Shown here: piece after piece, positions 56,267 to 64,000 of the stretch
Layout of the letters: the number at the start of each line of letters is the position of its first letter
Numbering within the stretch: the stretch's first letter is position 1
NCBI RefSeq assembly: GCF_036013915.1
Contig: NZ_CP107899.1
Span: 1,612,001 to 1,676,000, forward strand
Length of the DNA: 64,000 bases
Direction of reading: 5' to 3'
DNA from: Streptomyces sp. NBC_00464
GTDB taxonomy: Bacteria; Actinomycetota; Actinomycetes; Streptomycetales; Streptomycetaceae
Notes under the pieces: generated by a model
What the model was told of the DNA's origin: nothing
Databases searched by the model: none
The model's input: the letters and a program-made list of their open reading frames with translations, nothing else
Made by a program: the position numbers and the translations under genes

Positions 56267-56338
56267 CTGGGCTACCAGGACTCGAACCTAGAATGACGGT
56301 ACCAGAAACCGTAGTGTTGCCAATTACACCATAGCCCA
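56267..56338 (-). tRNA. tRNA-Gln (CTG anticodon), first of cluster
   Basis: Appears identical to the copy at 55942-56013. The spacer after it contains an 8-base tandem TGTCTTGC duplication not present after the other copy. It is the promoter-proximal gene of the cluster. Confidence 0.95.
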
Positions 56339-56341
56339 CTG

Positions 56342-56368
56342 AAACGCAACCCCCAGGGGGTGTTGTTT
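56342..56368 (-). terminator. Hairpin between HAD gene and tRNA cluster
   Basis: An imperfect stem centred on a CCCCC/GGGGG palindrome lies 57 bases after the HAD gene stop and immediately before the first tRNA. It may end the HAD transcript; it could also be part of the tRNA leader. Confidence 0.5.
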
Positions 56369-56424
56369 CTGTCTACGCTTCCCGTCCGGATCTTTCGTCC
56401 CGCTCGGGCGGCGCAGAAAGAACA

Positions 56425-57144
56425 TTACCCGAAGGTGTCCGGCGCTCCAAAACGGGTATTGGCCGCAAGCAGGCCGGGGAGCTGGTCGAGGCCCGTGATC
56501 CGGACGAGTTCGGGCCGTCCGCCCCGTCCGTGCCGGTCCAGCCAGACGCCCGTGAGACCGGCCGCCGTCGCGCCGCGGGCGTCGATGTCGGGTTCGTCCC
56601 CCACGTAGAGAACCTCGGCCGGCGGCAGGTCCAGCGCCTCGCAGGCGGCGAGAAACGCCCCGGGGGCGGGCTTGGAGATGCCCAGCTCCGCCGCGCACAG
56701 GACGGTCTCGAAGCGGTCGCGCACACCGAGCACGGTCAGCTTGTGGTGCTGCTGGTCCAGGGCGGAGTTCGACAGCACGGCGTGCCGGTACGCCCCGGCC
56801 AGGGCGTCAAGTGCGGGCACGGTGTCCGGGAAGAGTGCCCAGGCGGCCTCGTAGTGGGCGATGTGCCGCTCGAACCAGGCATCGGCTGCGGCATCGTCCA
56901 GCGGGCGTGCGAGGAAGTCCCTGGCCCGGTCACGGCGCTGGCCCTGCCAGTCGGTCTCCCCGTCGGAGAACCGCTGCCAGTGGAGCCGGGTGAGCCGCCC
57001 CCAGGCATCGAGGGCCTCGTCGGCGGTGGCGTAGCCCTCGGGCAGCCCCTCGGCCGCGAGGTGCCGGGACATACCGGTGGCGGCGGCCGTCGTGTAGTCG
57101 AAGAGTGTGTCATCCACGTCCCAGAGGACCGCTCTGATCGGCAT
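56425..57144 (-). CDS. HAD-superfamily hydrolase
   Basis: Probable phosphatase of the haloacid dehalogenase superfamily with unknown substrate. Motif I is DVDDTLFDY with nucleophile Asp9 and Asp11. A helical cap domain follows, then motif II VLSNSALDQ, motif III lysine in GISKPAPGAF and motif IV VGDEPDIDARGA. The 239 residues fit the YjjG/nucleotidase-like subgroup. The start is ATG 57144. It is 93 bases downstream of gltX, with a strong stem between them. Confidence 0.88.
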   Translation of the reverse strand: MPIRAVLWDVDDTLFDYTTAAATGMSRHLAAEGLPEGYATADEALDAWGRLTRLHWQRFSDGETDWQGQRRDRARDFLARPLDDAAADAWFERHIAHYEAAWALFPDTVPALDALAGAYRHAVLSNSALDQQHHKLTVLGVRDRFETVLCAAELGISKPAPGAFLAACEALDLPPAEVLYVGDEPDIDARGATAAGLTGVWLDRHGRGGRPELVRITGLDQLPGLLAANTRFGAPDTFG

Positions 57145-57176
57145 GGTCCGACTCTACGCGCGCACCGGAACGAGGC

Positions 57177-57217
57177 GACGGGCCCGGCGGCCGCTGTGCG
57201 CGGCTGCCGGGCCCGTC
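57177..57217 (-). terminator. Terminator after gltX
   Basis: A 12-bp outer stem (57177-57188 with 57206-57217) continues after a single mismatch into a 5-bp inner stem with a TGTGC loop. It starts 21 bases past the gltX stop. Confidence 0.82.
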
Positions 57218-57237
57218 CGTGTCCTGCGCGTCCGTCG

Positions 57238-58710
57238 TTACGCGGCCAGCTTCGCCAGCGCCGCGTCGATGCGGGCGATGGTGCGCTCGCGGCCCAGGAT
57301 CTCCAGGGACTCGAAGAGCGGCAGGCCGATCGTGCGGCCGGTGACGGCGACGCGGACCGGGGCCTGCGCCTTGCCGAGCTTCAGGCCGTGCTCCTCGCCC
57401 GCGGTGAGGATGGCGTTCTTCAGGGCCTCGGCGTTCCACTCGGCGTCGGCCAGCTTGGCGCGGGCCGTCACGAGCAGGGCGTCGGAGCCCTCCTTCATCG
57501 CCTTGGCCCAGGACGCCTCGTCGGTCGCCGGCTCGTCGAGGAAGAGGAAGTCGACGTTGGCCGTGATCTCGGAGAGGACCGTGAGCCGGGTCTGGGCGTG
57601 CGGGGCGATCGTCGCGAACACGTCCGCGTCGAAGGCCTCCGGGGCCCAGGGGGCGAACGGGGCCTTGAGCCAGGGGCCACAGGCCTCGGTGAAGGTCTTC
57701 ACGTCGAGCCGGCGGATGTGCTCGGCGTTGACGTGCTCGCACTTCTTGAGGTCGAAGCGGGCCGGGTTGGCGTTGACGTCCGTGATGTCGAACGCCGCGA
57801 CCATCTCGTCGATGTCGAAGATGTCCCGGTCCTCGGCGATCGACCAGCCGAGCAGCGAGAGGTAGTTGAGCAGCCCCTCCCGCAGGAAGCCGCGCTCGCG
57901 GTAGAGGTTGAGCGAGGCCTGCGGGTCGCGCTTGGAGAGCTTCTTGTTGCCCTCGCCCATGACGTACGGCAGGTGGCCGAACTCAGGGGTCTGCTTGGCG
58001 ATGCCCAGCTCGATGAGCGCCGCGTACAGCGCGATCTGGCGCGGGGTGGAGGAGAGCAGGTCCTCGCCGCGCAGGACGTGGGTGATGTCCATCAGCGCGT
58101 CGTCGACCGGGTTGACCAGCGTGTAGAGCGGGGCGCCGTTGGCGCGGACGATGCCGTAGTCCGGCACGTTCTCCGGCTGGACGGTGATGTCGCCGCGGAC
58201 CAGGTCGGTGAAGGTGAGGGCCTCGTCGGGCATCCGGAAGCGGACGATCGACGCGCGCCCCTCGGCCTCGTACGCGGCCTTCTGCTCCGCGCTCAGGTCG
58301 CGGCAGTGGCCGTCGTAGCCGGACGGCTTGCCGGCGGCGCGGGCGGCGTCGCGGCGGGCGTCGAGCTCCTCGGTGGTGCAGTAGCAGTGGTACGCGTGGC
58401 CGGCGGCGAGAAGCTTCTCGGCGACGTCCTTGTAGATGTCCATGCGCTGCGACTGGCGGTACGGGGCGTGCGGGCCGCCGACCTCGGGGCCCTCGTCCCA
58501 GTCGAGGCCGAGCCAGCGCATCGCGTCGAGGAGCTGGTTGTACGACTCCTCGGAGTCGCGCGCCGCGTCGGTGTCCTCGATGCGGAAGACCAGGGTGCCC
58601 TGGTGGTGGCGGGCGAAGGCCCAGTTGAAGAGAGCTGTCCGGACCAGGCCCACATGGGGGTTACCGGTCGGGGAGGGACAGAAACGTACGCGGACAGGTC
58701 CGTTAACCAC
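57238..58710 (-). CDS. gltX: Glutamyl-tRNA synthetase
   Basis: Charges tRNA-Glu and, as no glutaminyl-tRNA synthetase is expected in this lineage, probably also tRNA-Gln before amidation. The HIGH-type motif is HVGL at 19-22 in [20 protein letters not shown], and the KMSKS-type motif is KLSKRD. The length of 490 residues is normal. The GTG start at 58710 overlaps the stop of the FAH-family gene by 8 bases. The tRNA-Glu and tRNA-Gln genes lie nearby on the same strand. Confidence 0.97.
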   Translation of the reverse strand: MVNGPVRVRFCPSPTGNPHVGLVRTALFNWAFARHHQGTLVFRIEDTDAARDSEESYNQLLDAMRWLGLDWDEGPEVGGPHAPYRQSQRMDIYKDVAEKLLAAGHAYHCYCTTEELDARRDAARAAGKPSGYDGHCRDLSAEQKAAYEAEGRASIVRFRMPDEALTFTDLVRGDITVQPENVPDYGIVRANGAPLYTLVNPVDDALMDITHVLRGEDLLSSTPRQIALYAALIELGIAKQTPEFGHLPYVMGEGNKKLSKRDPQASLNLYRERGFLREGLLNYLSLLGWSIAEDRDIFDIDEMVAAFDITDVNANPARFDLKKCEHVNAEHIRRLDVKTFTEACGPWLKAPFAPWAPEAFDADVFATIAPHAQTRLTVLSEITANVDFLFLDEPATDEASWAKAMKEGSDALLVTARAKLADAEWNAEALKNAILTAGEEHGLKLGKAQAPVRVAVTGRTIGLPLFESLEILGRERTIARIDAALAKLAA

Positions 58711-59479
58711 GCTTGATCACCTTGTTGGTGAGAGTGCCGATGCCTTCGATGGTGACGGCGACCTCGTCGCCGACATGGAGGGGTCCGACCCCTGCGGGAG
58801 TCCCGGTGAGGATCACATCGCCCGGGAGCAGCGTCATGGCTTCCGTGATGTGGACGACCAGGTCCTCGATGCTCCGGATCATTTCGCTCGTCCGGCCGAG
58901 CTGGCGTTGCTCGCCGTTGACCGTGGCCTGGATGGCGAGGTCGCTGGGGTCGAGGTCGGTCTCCACCCAGGGGCCGAGCGGGCAGGAGGTGTCGAAGCCC
59001 TTCGCCCGGGCCCACTGCTTCTCGCGCTTCTGGGCGTCGCGGGCGGTCACGTCGTTGGCGCAGGTGTAGCCGAAGATGACGTCCTTGACCCGCTCCCGCG
59101 GCACCTCGCGGCACATCCGGCCGATGACCACGGCCAGCTCGGCCTCGTGGTGCACCTCGTTGGAGAAGGAGGGGTACTCGATGGCGTCGCCGGAGCCGAT
59201 CACCGAGGTGGTGGGCTTGAAGAAGGCGACGGGGACGTCGGGGACCTCGTTGCCGAGCTCTGCGGCGTGCTCCGCGTAGTTGCGGCCGATGGCCACGACC
59301 TTGTTGGGGAGCACGGGCGGCAGCAGCCGGACCTTGCTCAGCGGGACCTTGGTCCCGGAGAGCTCGAACTCGGTGTACGGGATGCCCTTGATGATGTCGA
59401 GGACGAGACCATCGGGCCCGTCGCCCTCGACGGCGCCGAAGGCGACATTGCCGTCGATGGAGAACCTGGCGATGCGCAC
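58703..59479 (-). CDS. Fumarylacetoacetate hydrolase-family protein
   Basis: Metal-dependent hydrolase or decarboxylase of the FAH family, which cleaves C-C bonds of ketoacids. The 258 residues have the conserved [17 protein letters not shown], the metal-ligand [14 protein letters not shown] and [15 protein letters not shown], and the C-terminal [17 protein letters not shown]. It overlaps gltX by 8 bases and probably shares its mRNA. The substrate is not known; family members include oxaloacetate decarboxylases and 5-oxovalerate enzymes. The start is ATG 59479 behind a GC-rich leader. Confidence 0.88.
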   Translation of the reverse strand: MRIARFSIDGNVAFGAVEGDGPDGLVLDIIKGIPYTEFELSGTKVPLSKVRLLPPVLPNKVVAIGRNYAEHAAELGNEVPDVPVAFFKPTTSVIGSGDAIEYPSFSNEVHHEAELAVVIGRMCREVPRERVKDVIFGYTCANDVTARDAQKREKQWARAKGFDTSCPLGPWVETDLDPSDLAIQATVNGEQRQLGRTSEMIRSIEDLVVHITEAMTLLPGDVILTGTPAGVGPLHVGDEVAVTIEGIGTLTNKVIKRG

Positions 59480-59561
59480 GGGAAGCTGTCGCCCCTCACT
59501 TGCTGGGTAGCTGAAGACTGACGCTCCAGGCTAACGCGGGTGAGGGGGGACGCTGCGCGTA

Positions 59562-59753
59562 TTACTCCGCGGCGGCGGTGGCGGCCGCGGGGGCCACCAT
59601 CAGGATCGTGCGGCGCGGGTTGGCCGTCTGCGTGGGCAGGTCGACTGCGTGCTCCGGCCGCTCCGGCGTCTGCAGCGCTTCGGCGTCCTTGAGGTGCGCC
59701 AGCGTGGTGCGCCGGGGGTTGGCAATGTTGCGGAACATCATCGTCGTCTTCAT
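59562..59753 (-). CDS. Small protein with duplicated ANPRRT motif
   Basis: A 63-residue peptide, MKTTMMFRNIANPRRTTLAH at the start. ANPRRTTL near residue 11 and ANPRRTIL near residue 47 are near-copies, separated by an acidic linker (KDAEALQTPERPEHAVDLPT). The C terminus is Ala-rich and ends AAATAAAE. I start at the ATG 59753; upstream in-frame codons to 59786 are possible. There is no signal peptide and no recognised family. It lies upstream of the FAH gene, 82 bases apart, and divergent from the conservon sensor. A regulatory or ribosomally made precursor peptide is possible, but nothing proves it. Confidence 0.6.
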   Translation of the reverse strand: MKTTMMFRNIANPRRTTLAHLKDAEALQTPERPEHAVDLPTQTANPRRTILMVAPAAATAAAE

Positions 59754-60330
59754 CTGCCGTACGGACCCTGTCACTAGGGGCGCCACCCGGAGGTGCGCCG
59801 GTTGTCGGTTTTGCCATCCCTGTAAAGCGCCAGGCTAAACATCCGATTCCCTCCGGGGGCCCGGAAGAGACGGCGATCATCCTGTGAGTTTGCTCACGAA
59901 GTGGGCGACAATTCCGCCAATTCGGGCGGCAGGTGCGGCCGGAGGAACCGGACATTGCACCACTGAATGATCCATTCCGCTCCTGATCATGTCGACTGGG
60001 ACACCCATCACCCCCACCTGCTTCACCCGCAATGGTCCGTTATGTCAGTGAACGGTCTCCACGACTTGTTACTCCTTCATCACACCGCGTCACCCAGGTC
60101 ACAGCCCGGTACCTGGCCCTTGTTGGAGATCCGGCACTGTGCTGGAATTCCACGCACCGCCGCGGTTTCAAGCCGGCGCGCAGGGGCGCAACGCAGCGCC
60201 GAGTGGCGGCGGGAAGGGGAAGAGCGCCGGTCACTCACGACCACCATGGGGCGGTACAACGCCCCACGACGCCGACACCGTTCCTTCCGTCCATGACGGG
60301 AGAACGCCTGGTCCAGAGGTTGCGACGCTA
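59754..60330. other. Intergenic region upstream of the conservon sensor
   Basis: The 577-base divergent gap has no convincing gene; an open frame at 60032-60331 is a shadow that ends at the sensor start. The segment 59880-60150 is A/T-richer and likely holds promoters. A CRP-like palindrome lies within it. Confidence 0.45.
59883..59898. promoter_or_regulatory. CRP-like palindrome
   Basis: TGTGA, six bases, TCACG matches the classical TGTGA-N6-TCACA pattern at nine of ten positions. It lies 130 bases upstream of the 63-codon gene and 430 bases upstream of the sensor gene. Streptomyces encode a Crp protein with similar specificity; binding here is inference. Confidence 0.4.
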
Positions 60331-63300
60331 GTGCAGGGACGTTTCAAGAGGGATGGCAGCGCTGCGGCGGAACAGGAGCCGCGCGGCGGGACCGACCGCG
60401 GTTCCTCGCCCCAGCACGCCCAGAACCCCGGACCGGCCGCGGCCGGCGACCACAACGACCGCGCCCAGCGCTCCGGCGGGGCGGCGGGCGGCGCGTCCGA
60501 TCCGGTCTCCGCGCTCAAGCCGCGGGGCCCGGTCAACACGGGATCACGAGTAGCTCTTCGCAACTGGCGCATCAGCACGCGTCTGGTCTCCCTGCTCGCC
60601 CTCCCCGTGGTCGCAGCGACCACGCTGGGTGGTCTCCGTATCAACGACTCCATGAACGACATCCAGCAGCTGGAGCACATGCAGCTGCTGACGAAGATGA
60701 CGAAGCAGGCGACCTCACTGGCCCAGGCGCTCCAGGAGGAGCGCGACCGGTCGGCAGGGCCGCTCTCCAACGGGGTCCCGGCCGACGACTTCAAGGTCAC
60801 GGAGCCGCGGAAGAAGACCGACCGGGCGAAGAAGTCGTTCCTCACCGCGACGAGCGACCTCGGTGACACCACCGGTGACGAGGCCCTGGAGAGCATCCAC
60901 TCCAGCGTCCAGCAGATCGCCTCGCAGCTCGGTTCCATCCGCGACATCCGCAAGCAGGCGTACGCCAAGGACAGTCCGAGTCTGCAGACCGTCGACGCCT
61001 ACAGCCAGCTGATCACCTCGCTGCTGAGCCTCTCCCAGGACATGGCGCAGGCGACCAGCAGCCCCGAGATGATCAAGCGGACCCGCGCCCTGGCGGCCTT
61101 CTCCTCCGCCAAGGAGTACGCGTCGGTCCAGCGCGCGATCATCGCTGCCGCGCTGCCGGGCGGCAACGACAAGGAACCGCACCTCGACCGCAACGACCAG
61201 CAGTTCGGTCTGGCGGCCCAGCGCAAGGAGGACGCGGCCCGCCGCTCCTTCGAGGCCATCTACACGACCACGGGCAAGAGCGCCGACGAGCTGACCTCCA
61301 CGCTCGACGAGGGCCAGCCCGAGATCAAGGCCGCCGACACCTACGCCAAGAAGGTGCTCGACAACGCCAACGGCATGAGCGGCCCGGGTGTGCGCCGTTC
61401 GTACATGGACTGGTACGACCAGGACTCCACCAAGATCCAGGCCATGAAGCAGATCGAGGAGACGCTTCTCAGCGACATGGAGGGCAAGGCGCGCGAGCTG
61501 CGCGACGAGTCCCAGCGCGAAGCGATCATCTCCGGTGCGCTCATCCTGCTCGTGCTCGGTGTCTCGCTGGTCGGCGCCTTCGTCGTCGCCCGGTCCATGA
61601 TCCGCTCGCTGCGCCGGCTGCAGGACACCGCGACGCGCGTCGCCCAGGACCGGCTGCCCGAGCTCGTCAAGCAGCTCTCCGAGGCCGACCCGCAGGACGT
61701 CGACACCTCGGTCGAGTCGGTCGGTGTGCACTCCCGGGACGAGATCGGCAAGGTGGCCGCGGCCTTCGACGACGTGCACCGCGAGGCCGTCCGCCTCGCC
61801 GCCGAGCAGGCCCTCCTCCGGGGCAACGTCAACGCGATGTTCACCAACCTCTCGCGCCGTTCGCAGGGCCTCATCCAGCGTCAGCTCTCGCTCATCTCCG
61901 AGCTGGAGTCGCGCGAGGCCGACCCGGACCAGCTGTCCTCCCTCTTCAAGCTCGACCACCTCGCGACCCGTATGCGCCGTAACGGTGAGAACCTCCTCGT
62001 CCTCGCGGGCGAGGAGCCGGGCCGCCGGTGGACCCGCCCCGTGCCCCTGGTCGACGTGCTCCGTGCCGCCGCCTCCGAGGTGGAGCAGTACGAGCGCATC
62101 GAACTGGCCGCGGTGCCCGCCACCGAGGTCGCCGGCCGGGTCGTCAACGACCTCGTGCACCTCCTCGCCGAGCTGCTGGAGAACGCCACGTCGTTCTCCT
62201 CGCCGCAGACGAAGGTCCGGGTCACCGGCCACGCGCTGCCCGACGGCCGGGTGCTCGTCGAGATCCACGACACGGGTATCGGCCTCTCCCCCGAGGACCT
62301 CGCGGCGATCAACGAGCGGCTCGCCTCGCCGCCCACCGTGGACGTCTCGGTCTCCCGCCGCATGGGTCTGTTCGTGGTCGGCCGGCTGTCGCTGCGTCAC
62401 GGCATCCGCATCCAGCTGCGGCCCTCCGACTCCGGTGGTACGACCGCGCTGGTCATGCTTCCGGTCGACGTCGCGCACGGCAACAAGCAGCCGGTTCCGA
62501 AGCAGGCCCCGGGCCAGCAGTCCGCCCCCGGCGGGCTTCTCGCCGGCGGCAACGCGCCCCGTACCGGTCTCGAAGGTGCTCCGTCGGCCCCGGGCGGGCG
62601 GCTGCCCGCCGGTCCCGGTGCCACGCGTGGCCAGGTCGGCGCGGGCTCCGGCCCGCGGGCGGCCCTGCCGGCCCGCGACGGCGGCCGTCCCCAGAACCAG
62701 CAGGGTCAGCCGGGCCAGCCCGGCAGCCAGCAGAACTCCGGCTTCCAGAGCGCCGGGCTCTCCGGCACCGGTCCGCAGAGCCGGCAGCCGGACGCCTCGC
62801 GCCAGGAGCCGCCGCGTCAGGGCGGCGGGCTCTCCGGTGCCTTCGGCGGCGGTGCCCGCCTCGGCGCCCGCGGCGACGGCTCCGGCCGTACGGACTCGGG
62901 TCAGCCCAGTCTGTTCGACCAGAAGCGTCCGGAGCAGAACGGTCCCGGCCGTCAGGCCCCGCAGCCTCAGCAGCCCCGGCAGAATCAGGGCGGCGGCTTC
63001 CAGCAGCCCGGCGGGCCCGGTCAGAACGACCGCCAGCTGCCTCCGGTCGGCGGCCCCCGTGCGGAGCTGCCGGGTGGCAACCCCCAGCCGCAGCGTCCTC
63101 AGACCACCAGCTGGGGCAGCAACGAGGAGCCGTCCGCGCCGCGGTACTCCCCGCTCGACGCGCCCCGCAGTCACGAGGAGCCCGAGTCCACCGGCCAGTT
63201 CCAGCGGCCCGTGAACCCGCCGCCGCTCAGCCGGCGTCCCCCGATGGACAGCCGCCAGGGTCCCGGCTCGACCGCCGAGTTCGACCGTCCCGACTTCTCG

Positions 63301-64000
63301 GCACCGGCACCGCAGCAGCGGCCCGCGCCGCAGCTGCCCGACCCGGCGAGCACCGCGCAGTTCGCCCGCCCGGACTTCGGCCAGCCCGGACAGGCCCAGG
63401 CCCAGGGTCAGCCCGCGCCGCGCCAGCGTGACCGTGACAACGGGGACTTCGGTGCCCCGCGTCCGCCCGTCGCGCCGGTTCCGGACCAGGATTACCGGCC
63501 GGTCCTGCCGCAGCAGTCGCAGCCCGAGGCGCTGCCGCCGGCCGGTCCCGGCGACGGCCGTACCCCGCTGTACGACACGCTGGAGACGAACTGGTTCCAC
63601 GGTCCGCAGCAGGGTGGCCAGCAGCCGCCCGCCGCGCCGCAGGCACCCGGTTTCCCCCAGCAGCCCGCCGAGGAGCGTCCCGCTCCCGCCGCACCGCGCC
63701 GCGGGGCCGGCGACGCCAACGGCGCCACAAGCTCCTGGCGCGCCTCGCCGAACGACGAACTCGTCCGGCAGGCGGAGCGGGTGAAGAAGCCCGCAGCAGG
63801 CGGAATTACCACGTCCGGTCTGCCCCGCCGGGTCCCGCGTGCCAATCTGGTGCCGGGTACCGCCCAGCAGCAGAACCATCAGTCCGGTCCCCAGGTGTCG
63901 CGTGCGCCCGATGATGTGCGCGGGCGACTGACCAATCTTCGCCGGGGCATCCAGCAGGGGCGTCAGGCCAACAACGGCCCGTCGACCGGCAGTTTCCCAC
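60331..64000 (+). CDS. cvnA: Conservon sensor kinase CvnA-like (3' end outside window)
   Basis: Membrane histidine-kinase-like protein, first member of the conservon gene set (cvnA-D) typical of Streptomyces. From the GTG at 60331 there are a Gly/Ala/Pro-rich 75-residue N terminus, a membrane segment at about 83-101, an extracellular helical sensor (nitrate-sensing-type) to about 395, a second membrane segment at about 398-422 and a HAMP-like linker. A dimerisation helix LLRGNVNAMFTNLSRRSQGLIQ follows without the usual phospho-histidine. The GHKL ATPase then shows LLAELLENATSF, HDTGIGLSPEDL and MGLFVVGRLSLRHG. From about residue 717 a long Gly/Gln/Pro-rich tail continues beyond the visible 1223 residues. 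CvnB-D should follow. Confidence 0.9.
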   Translation, partial: MQGRFKRDGSAAAEQEPRGGTDRGSSPQHAQNPGPAAAGDHNDRAQRSGGAAGGASDPVSALKPRGPVNTGSRVALRNWRISTRLVSLLALPVVAATTLGGLRINDSMNDIQQLEHMQLLTKMTKQATSLAQALQEERDRSAGPLSNGVPADDFKVTEPRKKTDRAKKSFLTATSDLGDTTGDEALESIHSSVQQIASQLGSIRDIRKQAYAKDSPSLQTVDAYSQLITSLLSLSQDMAQATSSPEMIKRTRALAAFSSAKEYASVQRAIIAAALPGGNDKEPHLDRNDQQFGLAAQRKEDAARRSFEAIYTTTGKSADELTSTLDEGQPEIKAADTYAKKVLDNANGMSGPGVRRSYMDWYDQDSTKIQAMKQIEETLLSDMEGKARELRDESQREAIISGALILLVLGVSLVGAFVVARSMIRSLRRLQDTATRVAQDRLPELVKQLSEADPQDVDTSVESVGVHSRDEIGKVAAAFDDVHREAVRLAAEQALLRGNVNAMFTNLSRRSQGLIQRQLSLISELESREADPDQLSSLFKLDHLATRMRRNGENLLVLAGEEPGRRWTRPVPLVDVLRAAASEVEQYERIELAAVPATEVAGRVVNDLVHLLAELLENATSFSSPQTKVRVTGHALPDGRVLVEIHDTGIGLSPEDLAAINERLASPPTVDVSVSRRMGLFVVGRLSLRHGIRIQLRPSDSGGTTALVMLPVDVAHGNKQPVPKQAPGQQSAPGGLLAGGNAPRTGLEGAPSAPGGRLPAGPGATRGQVGAGSGPRAALPARDGGRPQNQQGQPGQPGSQQNSGFQSAGLSGTGPQSRQPDASRQEPPRQGGGLSGAFGGGARLGARGDGSGRTDSGQPSLFDQKRPEQNGPGRQAPQPQQPRQNQGGGFQQPGGPGQNDRQLPPVGGPRAELPGGNPQPQRPQTTSWGSNEEPSAPRYSPLDAPRSHEEPESTGQFQRPVNPPPLSRRPPMDSRQGPGSTAEFDRPDFSAPAPQQRPAPQLPDPASTAQFARPDFGQPGQAQAQGQPAPRQRDRDNGDFGAPRPPVAPVPDQDYRPVLPQQSQPEALPPAGPGDGRTPLYDTLETNWFHGPQQGGQQPPAAPQAPGFPQQPAEERPAPAAPRRGAGDANGATSSWRASPNDELVRQAERVKKPAAGGITTSGLPRRVPRANLVPGTAQQQNHQSGPQVSRAPDDVRGRLTNLRRGIQQGRQANNGPSTGSFP

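Noticed and set aside
60032..60331. Frame of 99 codons just before the conservon sensor
   Set aside because: No RBS, Arg-rich shadow composition, and it ends exactly where the sensor start lies, which can be chance in GC-rich DNA.
60715..63879. Minus-strand frame of about 1054 codons opposite the conservon sensor
   Set aside because: The plus-strand product has clear membrane, HAMP-like and GHKL features; the minus frame is a GC-driven shadow.

Overview
The window is a GC-rich actinobacterial chromosome segment whose gene content and order fit Streptomyces. Supporting points are the many GTG starts, the CvnA-type conservon sensor, an NsdA homologue, a HupS-type HU protein with a lysine-rich tail, NdgR divergent from leuCD, and the rpsP-khpA-rimM-trmD-rplS-sip order. 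The gene order resembles, from memory and not by search, the S. coelicolor core region running from the sip genes to the first conservon. No prophage, insertion sequence or CRISPR array was seen.

Layout. 1-4822 (minus): a ribosome, tRNA-modification and secretion block (SprT-like protein, rpsP, khpA, rimM, trmD, rplS, two type I signal peptidases). 5405-9963: a methyltransferase, an FtsH-family protease and ffh. 10094-14266 (minus): the nitrogen operon amtB-glnB-glnD behind a GlnR-type operator. 14637-22577: nsdA, a stand-alone primase/polymerase-like protein, ftsY, an NCS1 permease, an LLM oxidoreductase and the glucose permease glcP. 22787-37014: smc, a small coiled-coil gene with a tRNA-like leader, acyP, a secreted CAP-domain protein, an HxlR regulator, and mutM-rnc-rpmF-DUF177-DivIVA-like-coaD-rsmD-recG. 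37188-41983: an operon of an HSP90-family ATPase overlapping a 972-residue TPR-like protein. 41980-42338: dense intergenic repeats. 42328-52621: a DhaL/DAK-type protein, rpmB, thiD-thiL, a RAM-only Lrp relative, a DUF3515-type lipoprotein, ddl, gpsA-plsC, cofC, hupS and two small genes. 52726-55640: leuCD against ndgR. 55841-56338: five tRNA genes (Gln and Glu). 56425-64000: a HAD hydrolase, gltX with an FAH-family gene, a 63-codon repeat-bearing gene, and the start of a conservon sensor kinase that runs off the window.

How it works together. Most genes are housekeeping: both halves of the SRP system (ffh, ftsY) with signal peptidases, nitrogen uptake and PII signalling, leucine synthesis under NdgR, chromosome organisation (smc, hupS), cell-wall and lipid precursors (ddl, gpsA, plsC), and cofactor synthesis (CoA, thiamine diphosphate, F420). 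Many genes are separated by strong stem-loops, usually at convergent ends, and several start codons sit 6-7 bases after a -10-like hexamer, as expected of leaderless mRNAs. The least conventional parts are the HSP90-TPR operon, the tRNA-like leader near 27250, the 41-bp repeat array at 42092-42338 that includes the 3' end of the neighbouring gene, and the small repeat-bearing gene at 59562-59753.
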